This document shows positions 6,467 to 13,776 of a DNA stretch of 23,123 nucleotides, in pieces (the stretch's first letter is position 1; each line of letters opens with the position of its first letter). Source of the stretch: an uncultured Oscillospiraceae bacterium (GTDB taxonomy: Bacteria; Bacillota; Clostridia; Oscillospirales; Ruminococcaceae); contig CAJUSD010000041.1 in assembly GCA_910589145.1 (NCBI GenBank), forward strand, positions 1 to 23,123, read 5' to 3'. The notes beneath the pieces are model-generated. The model did no database searches. It was not told the origin of the DNA and saw only the letters and a list, made by a program, of their open reading frames with translations. The translations under genes were made by a program, and so were the position numbers.

Positions 6467-7726
6467 ATGCTTGACAAGGAAAAAGTTGGAAGGGCAATTT
6501 CAGAACAACGGAAAATCAAGGGGATGACCCAGAAGCAGCTTGCTGAACTGCTGAATGTATCATACCAGGCAGTTTCCAGATGGGAGCAGGGGATCAGCCT
6601 GCCATCAGTGGATATGGTCTATGACATCGCTAAAACCCTTGAAATTACTATGGATTTTCTGTTGAATGGGCTTTCCGAGGAAAGAAAGATTATCAACTAT
6701 CTGGACACAGGGCTGGACGTCCAGCGGTTTTACATTACAAAGCACAGATTAGATGACCTTATTACCAAAGATGAGGCGTTAATCCATACCCATTATATTG
6801 AACCGGTATTTTTAAAACCTGCCATATCAGGCATGGAGGAACCGGTATGCGCATTTGCAAACCATGTCCCCGGCTCTAAAGAACGTTTTGCTATGGAAAA
6901 CGGATATGACCGGGAAATCTGTATTGACTTGGTGGCGTCTACTGCCAATAACCTGGTACGATATGGGGTAAAGCCTATGGTTTTTCAAGCCAATATGGTC
7001 TGCGGCAATAACGACGGCGGCCAGATTTTGACAATGGGAGAAGCCTTCAAGGAAGCCTGTGAGGACTGCGGAATATCCTTTGCCGGGATGGAAGTGTCAG
7101 GCCAGGCGATCAATTACCATATAGGGGAATATCAATTAAAGGCCATGGCTATGGGATATGTGGACAGGAAAAATATTATTACGGGGGATCAGATAACAGA
7201 AGGCGACCTGATTATTGGGCTGCATACTGATGGTATCTCAAATGTCAGCTATCCTTTGGCCAAGGTAATGATCGACAGAAGACCGGATATCATATATGCA
7301 AAGGTGGATGAACACAATTTACTGATAGATGAAATGATGAAACCTAACACCTGCTATGTAAACGCAATCAGCGAACTGATAGGGCAAAACCTTCTGCATG
7401 GAATTTGCAGGATCAGAAAAAATTTATTCTATTGGGAAAGCTCCCGTACAATGCCAAAGGGACTCGGCGCAGGAATTTCCTTGGCAGCAATACCCATTCC
7501 TCCAATGTTTCGATATCTTTACGATTTAAATATGATGGATACAGAGTGTTTTTTAAACTCTTTTGCCCTTGGAATCGGTATGATGCTGGTGATTCCAAAG
7601 GCGCAGTACGAAAGGGCAGTGGAAATTATTGAGAAGTACCATAAATGCTATCTGATGGGTAAAATAGAGCGGAACGACGAGCATCCTGACGAAATGGTAT
7701 GGATGGAGGGAACCTTTAAATGGTAA
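6467..7726 (+). CDS. XRE-type HTH regulator fused to a degenerate AIR synthase (PurM-fold) domain
   Basis: This is a 419-residue protein. Residues 7-66 are a Cro/C1 HTH (TQKQLAELLNVS, AVSRWEQG). From about 78 to 401 it follows E. coli PurM (AIR synthase) nearly end to end. YLDTGLDVQ matches YKDAGVDID, ICIDLVASTANNLVRYG matches IGIDLVAMCVNDLVVQG, GDQITEGDLIIGLHTDGISNVSY matches the GDVLIALGSSGPHSNGY region, and FLNSFALGIGMMLVIP matches FNCGVGMIIALP. Catalytic and nucleotide motifs are altered: TDGVGTK reads NHVPGSK (132-138), VND reads ANN (160-162), GGETAEMP reads GMEVSGQA (207-214) and HLTGGGF reads RIRKNLF (315-321). It is probably an inactive enzyme fold reused as a ligand sensor. The ATG at 6467 follows CAGGAGG. 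Its TAA overlaps the next start (ATGGTAA), so it is coupled to the exporter. The homology is from memory; the ligand is unknown. Confidence 0.85.
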   Translation: MLDKEKVGRAISEQRKIKGMTQKQLAELLNVSYQAVSRWEQGISLPSVDMVYDIAKTLEITMDFLLNGLSEERKIINYLDTGLDVQRFYITKHRLDDLITKDEALIHTHYIEPVFLKPAISGMEEPVCAFANHVPGSKERFAMENGYDREICIDLVASTANNLVRYGVKPMVFQANMVCGNNDGGQILTMGEAFKEACEDCGISFAGMEVSGQAINYHIGEYQLKAMAMGYVDRKNIITGDQITEGDLIIGLHTDGISNVSYPLAKVMIDRRPDIIYAKVDEHNLLIDEMMKPNTCYVNAISELIGQNLLHGICRIRKNLFYWESSRTMPKGLGAGISLAAIPIPPMFRYLYDLNMMDTECFLNSFALGIGMMLVIPKAQYERAVEIIEKYHKCYLMGKIERNDEHPDEMVWMEGTFKW

Positions 7727-9423
7727 AGGCTGGTTTGCGCAACGGATATATGCTGCTGCTGTTTATCCTTTTTTCCTTTGGCTTAAACAAAATTATTATT
7801 ATGGGAAATGATTTTATCGCCAAGGCTGCTGACCTGATGCTTTCCGGCCAGCCGGTGGACTTTTCAAGCTTCATGGTTCCCCTGCTTTGGATGATCGCCC
7901 TGGGAACGCTGGCGGCATATTTAAAAAGCATTTCCGGGAGCCATTACAGCGCAATGGTGCAGAGGGACGTCCGCGCCTCCCTTGGAGAGCATCTTATGAA
8001 ACTTCCCTTTTCCTATTTTGATGAAAAAGGAACTGGGAGCATTATCACAAGGCTTATCTCGGACATTTCGGAAATGGGGCGGTTTTTCTCGGAAATCCTG
8101 CCGGAGCTTTTGGTCAATATTATCGTTGTAGTTACTGCAACCTCTTATGTTGTGGAAATGGACGCAGCCTTGATTATTGTGCTGTTTGCAAGCTATCCGG
8201 TTATGCTGGTGACAGCGGATAAGCTGTCCAAAAATATGGCGGAGCTTATGAAAAAAATGCGTACTTTCATGGATACCCGCACGGAGCTTGCCTATGACGC
8301 GATCCAGGGAATCACTGTTGGAAGGAGCTACAACCTTTACGAACAGCAAAAAAGGAAAATTTATACGGTGGTAGACGGCATGGTGGCACAGGGATGCAGA
8401 AGTACCCGTATCTCCTCCCTCGCCTTTGTGATACGGAATATCCTTACTACCATACCAATTGTGATCTGTTATCTTTTTGCGCTGCATGAAACGATGCAGG
8501 GAAAAATCACTGTCGGGGAAATGCTTGCCTTTACAGTGATACTCAGCAGGATATTGTATCCCATAGGGGGCGTTGTATTTTGTATCAATGATATCCGGGA
8601 GACTGGGGTTTCCTTAAAGCGGATACAGGAAATTTACCGGCAGGAAGAGGAAGGCAGAGGTGGAAACATACATAAAATACCGGAAAAATCCGGGCCAATC
8701 CCAGCGATTGAATGGCGGAATGTTGATTTCCGCTATGAAACCAGCAAAAGCCACCCTGTCCTGAACGGCATGAGCTTTTCCATCGAGACAGGGGAGCAGA
8801 CCGCCTTTGCAGGCGGTTCAGGCGAGGGGAAAACAACCATCTTCAAGCTGCTCTGCGGCTTTTACGAAAGACAGGGCGGGCAGTACTTCCTCTTTGGGCA
8901 TCCCTTTGAGGAATGGAACCTGGAAGCAGCGCGGAGCTGTTTTTCGGAGGTTTCCCAGAATGTGTTCCTGTTTCCCGAAAGCATACGGCAGAATGTGGCC
9001 TGCGGGAAGGAAAATGCCACCGATGAAGAGGTGATTGAAGCCTGCAAAAACGCCAACATCCATGATTTTATCATGAGCCTGCCCGACGGATATGAGACCC
9101 TTGTAGGGGAACGGGGGGTAAGGCTTTCCGGCGGACAGCGGCAGAGGATTTCCATTGCAAGGGCTTTTTTGAAGGACGCCCCTATTTTGCTGTTGGATGA
9201 ACCTACCGCCTCTGTAGATGTGGAATCAGAGCAGAAGATACAGGAGGCCATTGAAAGGATTGCGGCAGGGCGGACTGTCATTGTCATTGCTCACCGGCTT
9301 TCCACCATCAAAAAAGCAAAGCAAATCTATGTAGTCAGCAGCGGCAGGATATCAGAGGCAGGAAACCATGAGGAGCTTTTGGAGAAACAAGGGATTTATG
9401 CGGAAATGTATGCGAAAGGTTGA
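7720..9423 (+). CDS. ABC exporter half-transporter (membrane plus ATPase), subunit A
   Basis: This 567-residue type IV (multidrug/lipid) ABC exporter half has an N-terminal transmembrane domain of about six helices (1-305) and an ATPase domain (about 328-567). The ATPase is complete: Walker A GGSGEGKT (365-372), Q-loop Gln413, signature LSGGQ (469-473), Walker B ILLLDE with catalytic Glu494, and H-loop His525 (IAHRLST). The ATG at 7720 lies inside the end of the HTH-PurM gene (overlap ATGGTAA) with GGAGGG upstream, which indicates translational coupling. It is followed after 6 bases by a second, different half-transporter, so the pair most likely forms a heterodimer like BmrCD or TM287/288. 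The substrate is unknown; the fused upstream regulator suggests ligand-induced export. Confidence 0.95.
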   Translation: MVKAGLRNGYMLLLFILFSFGLNKIIIMGNDFIAKAADLMLSGQPVDFSSFMVPLLWMIALGTLAAYLKSISGSHYSAMVQRDVRASLGEHLMKLPFSYFDEKGTGSIITRLISDISEMGRFFSEILPELLVNIIVVVTATSYVVEMDAALIIVLFASYPVMLVTADKLSKNMAELMKKMRTFMDTRTELAYDAIQGITVGRSYNLYEQQKRKIYTVVDGMVAQGCRSTRISSLAFVIRNILTTIPIVICYLFALHETMQGKITVGEMLAFTVILSRILYPIGGVVFCINDIRETGVSLKRIQEIYRQEEEGRGGNIHKIPEKSGPIPAIEWRNVDFRYETSKSHPVLNGMSFSIETGEQTAFAGGSGEGKTTIFKLLCGFYERQGGQYFLFGHPFEEWNLEAARSCFSEVSQNVFLFPESIRQNVACGKENATDEEVIEACKNANIHDFIMSLPDGYETLVGERGVRLSGGQRQRISIARAFLKDAPILLLDEPTASVDVESEQKIQEAIERIAAGRTVIVIAHRLSTIKKAKQIYVVSSGRISEAGNHEELLEKQGIYAEMYAKG

Positions 9424-9429
9424 GGGCTG

Positions 9430-11100
9430 ATGGAACAGAGTATGTTTAAAACATTTTCCCGCTTTATGAAACTGATGGGCGACAGGCTTCCTATTTATCT
9501 GGCAGCTATCCTGGTTTCCACCATAGGCGACTCTATACGCAGGATAGCGGACTCATATCTGATTAAAAATATTATCACAGCGGCACAGACTGGCAATACA
9601 GAGAATATCCTTCTGCTTGTCCTGGGAAACCTTGGTGCCTTTGTCTTTGGAATCCTTTTATGGCGTTTTGCCATTATACACTATAATATTGAAGGAAAAA
9701 CCGCTGCCGGAAAGGTTGAAAAGCTGGTCTTTTCCAAGGCTATGCGCCTGCCCATGTCCTATTATGAGCAGAACCATAGCAGCGACTTTATGTCCCGGCT
9801 GATTTTCGATACACAGAAGGCCTCGGACATCTTCACTTCAAGGCTTCGAAGGCTGCTTGCAGCGATTATCTCCACAGTGATATACCTGATTCCTATGTTC
9901 TGTTTCAGTTGGGAGCTCACCCTCTGCCTGATTGTTATTAGTGTACTGGCCTTTGTGGTAAACACGCTTTTTACAAAACCCTTGAAAACAGCAGGAACAA
10001 AGCTTTCTGACAAGAACAATAAAATTCTGGAAAAACTAACCAGTATTCTTTCAGGGATGGAGCTTATTAAAATTTTTCCGGTGAGTTCCAAGCTGTCAAA
10101 AGGATATAATGAATCAAACAGGGAGTATTTCCAGATTCAGAAGCGGACGAATCATCTGTCAGCGGGACTTGAAAGCCTGAACTGCATGTTTGATTTAACA
10201 GGGGCTTTGGCGTTCCTGGGGCTTGGTGTCTGGTTTGTATCCCAGGGGAAAGTTACCCTTGGAGAGCTGACAGCGCTTTATTCCCTGTATGGGACGTTTC
10301 GCTATGCATTTCTGGATATTGGGATGTATCTGCCGCAAATGATGAACTGTATTGCCAACACTGAGAAAATTTTTGAATTTCTCGATATGGAGGAAGAACC
10401 GGAACAGTGGAACTTTGAAGATGTTCGGGATCTTTCGGGGGGATTCAGCGAGGACATGGCACTTACCATGCAGAACATAAGCTTTTCCTATTCCGGCACC
10501 GGGGATAAAAAGATCTTGGATCATTTCTCCATGGAAGTGAAAAGGAACAGCTTTGTGGCGATTACCGGGGAGTCCGGCTGTGGAAAAAGCACCCTGGCAA
10601 AGCTGCTTCTGGGCTTCTATCCGCCAGAAAAAGGAAACATATTATTAAATGGAAAGAAATACTCTGAACTTACATTAAAAGATATCAGGGAACAGATTTC
10701 CTATGTCCCCCAGGAGCCATATTTATATGAAACCACCATTGCTGAAAATATAGCCTATGGAAAATACGGAGCAGGACGGGATGAAATTATAGCGGCAGCA
10801 AAGGCGGCTAACGCCCACGATTTTATTACAAAACTGCCAAATGGGTATGACACAATGCTGGGCGAGCGGGGCAATACCCTGTCAGGCGGCGAGCGGCAGC
10901 GTATAGCGATTGCCCGCGCCATCATCAGGAACACGCCTGTTATGATACTTGACGAGGCTACTTCCGCGCTTGACAATGAGTCTGAAACGCTTGTACAGGA
11001 TGCAATTAAGTCCTTAAAAGGCGGACGCACCATACTTATGATAGCCCATCGGCCAAGCAGCATTGCAGCGGCGGATACTGTAATCCGTGTAGGAGTATGA
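9430..11100 (+). CDS. ABC exporter half-transporter (membrane plus ATPase), subunit B
   Basis: This 556-residue partner of the preceding gene has a membrane domain (about 1-315) and an ATPase domain (about 345-556). Walker A is GESGCGKST (380-388), with Q-loop Gln428, signature LSGGE (484-488), Walker B VMILDE with Glu509, and His540. Both subunits keep a catalytic Glu, so no degenerate ATP site is obvious, unlike many heterodimeric exporters. The protein stops at VIRVGV, shortly after the H-loop. It lacks the roughly 25 residues that subunit A has there (GRISEAGNHEELL onward). No frameshift remnant is visible after the stop, and a strong terminator follows at 11122. It is co-transcribed with the HTH-PurM gene and subunit A. 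Confidence 0.94.
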   Translation: MEQSMFKTFSRFMKLMGDRLPIYLAAILVSTIGDSIRRIADSYLIKNIITAAQTGNTENILLLVLGNLGAFVFGILLWRFAIIHYNIEGKTAAGKVEKLVFSKAMRLPMSYYEQNHSSDFMSRLIFDTQKASDIFTSRLRRLLAAIISTVIYLIPMFCFSWELTLCLIVISVLAFVVNTLFTKPLKTAGTKLSDKNNKILEKLTSILSGMELIKIFPVSSKLSKGYNESNREYFQIQKRTNHLSAGLESLNCMFDLTGALAFLGLGVWFVSQGKVTLGELTALYSLYGTFRYAFLDIGMYLPQMMNCIANTEKIFEFLDMEEEPEQWNFEDVRDLSGGFSEDMALTMQNISFSYSGTGDKKILDHFSMEVKRNSFVAITGESGCGKSTLAKLLLGFYPPEKGNILLNGKKYSELTLKDIREQISYVPQEPYLYETTIAENIAYGKYGAGRDEIIAAAKAANAHDFITKLPNGYDTMLGERGNTLSGGERQRIAIARAIIRNTPVMILDEATSALDNESETLVQDAIKSLKGGRTILMIAHRPSSIAAADTVIRVGV

Positions 11101-11121
11101 TACCAATTCTACAAAACAACG

Positions 11122-11156
11122 GGGATGAAAAACCAGTGTTTTTGGTTTTTCATCCC
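11122..11156 (+). terminator. Intrinsic terminator of the exporter operon
   Basis: A perfect 14-bp stem (GGGATGAAAAACCA with 11143-11156) closes a 7-nt loop, followed by TATTATTTTT. It lies between the convergent exporter and DegV genes and may also stop some leftward transcription, since the opposite side carries GTTGTTTTG. Confidence 0.85.
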
Positions 11157-11185
11157 TATTATTTTTACAATCTAAAGCAGAAACA

Positions 11186-12043
11186 TCATTGCTCTAAAAG
11201 CTGTATCCCTGCCCCCAAAACGCCGGGACCAATATAGCAGCTAAGAGTTGCGTCAATTTTGGCATAAATGTACTGTTCATAGTTGGGGAACATAGATCCC
11301 AGCTTTTTTTGAAGCTCCGCACCAGCTATGGGATTTCCCCCGTCAGCTACAAGCAAATTATACCGGCATCCGGGGCGGACATATTGTTTTACCTGCTCGC
11401 ACAGGCGGGTCTGTACCATCTTTTCACCCCGAACTTTCTCCACGCTGCCAAGTTGTCCATCAGGCATAAAGCTGACAATGGGTTTAATGTTGAGTACTGT
11501 TCCGGCTAAGGCGGTGATCTTTCCAATGCGCCCGCCCTTCATCAGATATTCCAATGTATTCACAGAAAAGAATACATGGGTATTTTTTAAAAGTGTCGGA
11601 ATGCGGGCAGTAATGGCAGCAAAGGCTTCCCCCCTTTCGGCTGCGGCTGCGGCCTCCAAAGCTGCCATTCCGCAGCCGATGCTCCCAGTAAGGGAATCAA
11701 ATACCATTGTATCCAATTCAGGAACCTGTTGAGCTACGATCCGCAGCATATTGGCTGTTCCAGATAAGCCGCTGGAAAGCATAATGGCAATTACATGGGT
11801 GTACCCCTCATCACGCAGCCGATAAAACAGCATAAGGGCATCGTCAGAACTGGGAAGGCTGGTTTTGGGAATTTCTGAGCGCAGCAGCTCATATACCTGA
11901 TCGGCGGTGATGTCCACGCCGTCCCTGTATTCCCTGCCGTCTGCAGTACGGATCATGAGAGGCAGGATATAGATACCATATTTTTTTATTAGCTCCGGCG
12001 GAATATCCGCGCAGGAGTCAGTGATTATTGCGATTTTTTGCAT
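11186..12043 (-). CDS. DegV family (FakB-like) fatty acid-binding protein
   Basis: This 285-residue cytoplasmic protein belongs to the DegV family. Members bind a fatty acid and, in characterised cases (FakB), present it to the FakA kinase for phosphorylation. It begins IAIITDSCADIPPELIKKY, the usual DegV opening. It carries TSLPSSDD (61-68) and SSGLSGTA (90-97), both part of the lipid-binding site, and MKGGRIGKITALAGTVLNIKP, the conserved centre of the fold. Length fits the family (about 280-290). The ATG at 12043 is preceded by GAAAGGA. It is monocistronic, with a TATAAT promoter at 12122 and a perfect dyad at the predicted start site. No fakA gene is visible in the window. Confidence 0.93.
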   Translation of the reverse strand: MQKIAIITDSCADIPPELIKKYGIYILPLMIRTADGREYRDGVDITADQVYELLRSEIPKTSLPSSDDALMLFYRLRDEGYTHVIAIMLSSGLSGTANMLRIVAQQVPELDTMVFDSLTGSIGCGMAALEAAAAAERGEAFAAITARIPTLLKNTHVFFSVNTLEYLMKGGRIGKITALAGTVLNIKPIVSFMPDGQLGSVEKVRGEKMVQTRLCEQVKQYVRPGCRYNLLVADGGNPIAGAELQKKLGSMFPNYEQYIYAKIDATLSCYIGPGVLGAGIQLLEQ

Positions 12044-12095
12044 AAGTTATCCTTTCTCAAAGGGAATCTGCAAGAAATTTCCCTCTTTGTAATTT

Positions 12096-12110
12096 GTTCG
12101 GTTTACGAAC
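12096..12110. promoter_or_regulatory. Candidate operator dyad at the degV transcription start
   Basis: GTTCG-GTTTA-CGAAC is a perfect 15-base inverted repeat. It sits 5-19 bases downstream of the predicted start (about 12115) of the leftward degV transcript. This is a typical position for a repressor site, or for a leader hairpin (5 bp, 5-nt loop). The regulator is unknown. Confidence 0.4.
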
Positions 12111-12121
12111 CTTTTATAGTT

Positions 12122-12150
12122 ATTATAACGCCCTTGGTTCTTAAATACAA
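12122..12150 (-). promoter_or_regulatory. Promoter for the degV-family gene
   Basis: On the minus strand: TTGTAT (3/6), 17-base spacer, TATAAT (6/6). The predicted start near 12115 gives a leader of about 72 bases. The same -35/-10 pair precedes the sugar importer at 17650-17678. Confidence 0.55.
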
Positions 12151-12555
12151 TCAGTTTTCCAATTTCTTATTTTTAATTTAAAGGTGCAAGCCTTTTGGAG
12201 CATTATTTAACATAGATTCGGTGAAGCCATCTGCTTAAGGGACACCATCATTGCAAACTTACAATTTGCTGGATGGCTGTAAGGGAAAACTTTTAAGTTC
12301 ATTAAACTCTGGCGGCTGGGGTCCAGGGGACGATATTGCATGCAGCGCCGTCTTCTGGATCCCAACCCCTTTTAGCCTATGTGCATCTTAGGATGTATCC
12401 GCATATCCACTTTTCCGACAACCTACACAGATTTGGCTAAATACCCTAAAATCGTAAAATATTCGACACCAAACAAAGGAAAACGTCATATATTGAACTA
12501 ACGGCGGGAAGGCAACTGTCTCCCTCTGCAAACCGCAATAGAAAGGATGCTGGCA
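12151..12555 (+). other. Non-coding stretch upstream of cotJABC
   Basis: About 400 bases with no convincing gene. Short open frames on the minus strand at 12388-12730 run through cotJA and have no ribosome-binding site that I trust. The stretch contains one long hairpin (12314-12367) and a weaker 7-bp inverted repeat, AGCCATC/GATGGCT (12225-12231 and 12272-12278). A mother-cell sporulation promoter for cotJA is expected here. CATATATT at 12487-12494 resembles a sigma-E -10, but I found no matching -35. Confidence 0.5.
12314..12367 (+). repeat. Long hairpin with G-U pairs on the plus strand
   Basis: Arms 12314-12332 and 12349-12367 pair over 19 positions. As plus-strand RNA there are three G-U pairs and one C-A mismatch; as minus-strand RNA those become mismatches. 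The 16-nt loop contains the palindrome TGCATGCA. The weak tail CCCTTTTAG follows. The strand asymmetry suggests function as RNA on the plus strand, either a terminator-like structure or part of a small repeat. Confidence 0.45.
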
Positions 12556-12792
12556 ATGGAACAAATGAATTCCATGGATCTGGGCAGCAGTCAAGTAAAC
12601 CCGGCAGGTATGCTGGAACGCTTTGACAGTTGTTCCGATCCCTTTCCCATGGCTTTGGCGATGGCTTATGTACGATATCAGCAATGGGGGACCACCTATG
12701 ATCCCACAACCGCGCTGCACCGGGGAACAATGTTCCCCGATCTTGATAAACCCTTCCTTGGAGAGGAGGCGTTAAACTGTGGCAGAAAATAA
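12556..12792 (+). CDS. cotJA: Spore coat-associated protein CotJA
   Basis: This is a 78-residue protein. The core MALAMAYVRYQQWGTTYDPTT...RGTMFPDLDKPFLG matches the CotJA pattern (AYVRxQ, YDP, RGTxFPxLxxPF), after a less conserved Asn/Ser-rich N-terminus. CotJA is a minor component of the spore coat made in the mother cell. I chose the ATG at 12556, since GAAAGGA ends 8 bases upstream; an in-frame ATG at 12547 overlaps that site. It overlaps cotJB by 14 bases, so the two are translationally coupled. It is the first gene of cotJABC. Confidence 0.92.
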   Translation: MEQMNSMDLGSSQVNPAGMLERFDSCSDPFPMALAMAYVRYQQWGTTYDPTTALHRGTMFPDLDKPFLGEEALNCGRK

Positions 12793-13057
12793 TGAAAGCA
12801 AAGAGGTGCTGTTACACCGCCTGCAAGTATGTGACTTTATTCTGACGGAGCTTAACGAATACCTGGATACACACCCGGACGACCCAGAAGCAATTCGGAG
12901 CTTTGAAAAACACCGGGCTATGCGTGAGGAAGCAGCAGAAGCATATACCAAACGATATGGCCCTATTACAATTATGGATCATTCTGCAACGAATGGAAAC
13001 CAGTGGCGGTGGGTCGATGGGCCATGGCCATGGGATATGGATAAGGAGGGTGTATAA
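12779..13057 (+). CDS. cotJB: Spore coat protein CotJB
   Basis: This 92-residue protein has a helical N-terminal half (LLHRLQVCDFILTELNEYLDTHPDD) and the typical C-terminal YGPITIMD...WRWVDGPWPWDMDKEG. That last part is the CotJB hallmark. It starts with GTG at 12779, nine bases after AGGAGG (12764-12769), inside the end of cotJA. Three bases separate its stop from cotJC, whose ribosome-binding site AAGGAGGG lies within the cotJB end. CotJB is thought to help assemble CotJC into the coat. Confidence 0.94.
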   Translation: MAENNESKEVLLHRLQVCDFILTELNEYLDTHPDDPEAIRSFEKHRAMREEAAEAYTKRYGPITIMDHSATNGNQWRWVDGPWPWDMDKEGV

Positions 13058-13060
13058 GGT

Positions 13061-13666
13061 ATGTGGGTATATCAAAAGAAACTGCAATATCCTATTAAAG
13101 TTACACGCCCTAATCCTGCCTTGGCAAAAGTTATTATCAGCCAATTTGGTGGGCCGGATGGTGAAATGGGTGCTGCAACTCGATATCTCAGTCAGCGTTT
13201 CTCTGCCCCCAATAATGACATGAAGGGCATTTTAACAGATATTGGCACTGAAGAACTTGCACATATTGAAATGGTCTGCACCCTGATTCATCAGCTTACA
13301 CGCAACCTAAGCATAGATGAAATTAAAAAGAGCGGCTTTGACACTTATTTTGTAGACCATACCACTGGTCTGTATCCGATAGCTGCATCCGGCGTACCCT
13401 TCTCAGCGTCAACGCTCCAGTCTACTGGCGATGCGATTGCCGATCTTAACGAAGACCTTGCTGCTGAACAAAAAGCCCGTTTGACTTACGACAACATCCT
13501 CCGTCTGGCTGATGACCCTGACGTCCGCGATGTAATTAAATTCCTTCGGGCCAGGGAAATTGTTCATTACCAGCGGTTCGGCGAAGCCCTCCGTGATGTT
13601 TTGGACTCTCTGGATTCCAAAAACTTCTATGCTTTTAACCCTGAATTCGATAAATGTAGAAAATAA
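13061..13666 (+). CDS. cotJC: Spore coat manganese-catalase-like protein CotJC
   Basis: This 201-residue ferritin-like four-helix protein belongs to the Mn-catalase family, which disproportionates hydrogen peroxide at a di-manganese site. Candidate ligands are all present: Glu35 (PDGEMGAA), Glu65 and His68 (TEELAHIEM), Glu136 (DLAAEQKAR) and His169 (EIVHYQRF). MWVYQKKLQYPI is the standard CotJC N-terminus. It is shorter than full Mn-catalases (about 270), as usual for CotJC. Last gene of cotJABC; a convergent operon begins 110 bases later. Confidence 0.95.
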   Translation: MWVYQKKLQYPIKVTRPNPALAKVIISQFGGPDGEMGAATRYLSQRFSAPNNDMKGILTDIGTEELAHIEMVCTLIHQLTRNLSIDEIKKSGFDTYFVDHTTGLYPIAASGVPFSASTLQSTGDAIADLNEDLAAEQKARLTYDNILRLADDPDVRDVIKFLRAREIVHYQRFGEALRDVLDSLDSKNFYAFNPEFDKCRK

Positions 13667-13706
13667 TTTTTTATAAATCTAATATTATTTCCTTTCAAAC
13701 AGAAAA

Positions 13707-13747
13707 ATCGGCTGGCTTGATGATTGAAAACCATCAGGCCAGCCGAT
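13707..13747 (-). terminator. Intrinsic terminator of the sugar importer operon
   Basis: Arms 13707-13722 and 13732-13747 form a 16-bp stem with one wobble pair and a 9-nt loop. Read leftward, TTTTTCTGTTTG follows, so it ends the importer operon. On the plus strand it could also block cotJ read-through, but no T-run follows there. Confidence 0.8.
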
Positions 13748-13776
13748 AAGCTTCTCAGATAATCTGTTCTTAAAGA

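Noticed and set aside
6467..7726. Calling this gene a functional purM (AIR synthase)
   Set aside because: It has an N-terminal HTH and the catalytic and nucleotide motifs are replaced. Its neighbours are not purine genes.
7921..8487. 188-codon minus-strand open frame inside ABC exporter subunit A
   Set aside because: It is antisense to a clear transporter gene and its translation is His/Cys-rich and unlike a real protein.
12096..12110. LexA (SOS) box
   Set aside because: The half-sites are in the opposite order (GTTCG...CGAAC rather than CGAAC...GTTCG) and the spacer differs.
12457..12494. Sigma-E promoter for cotJABC (AAATATT ... CATATATT)
   Set aside because: The two motifs are 23 bases apart, well beyond the usual 14-15, so I list only the possible -10.
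12388..12730. Minus-strand open frames overlapping cotJA
   Set aside because: They cover the recognised cotJA coding sequence and lack start signals; the plus-strand reading is convincing.
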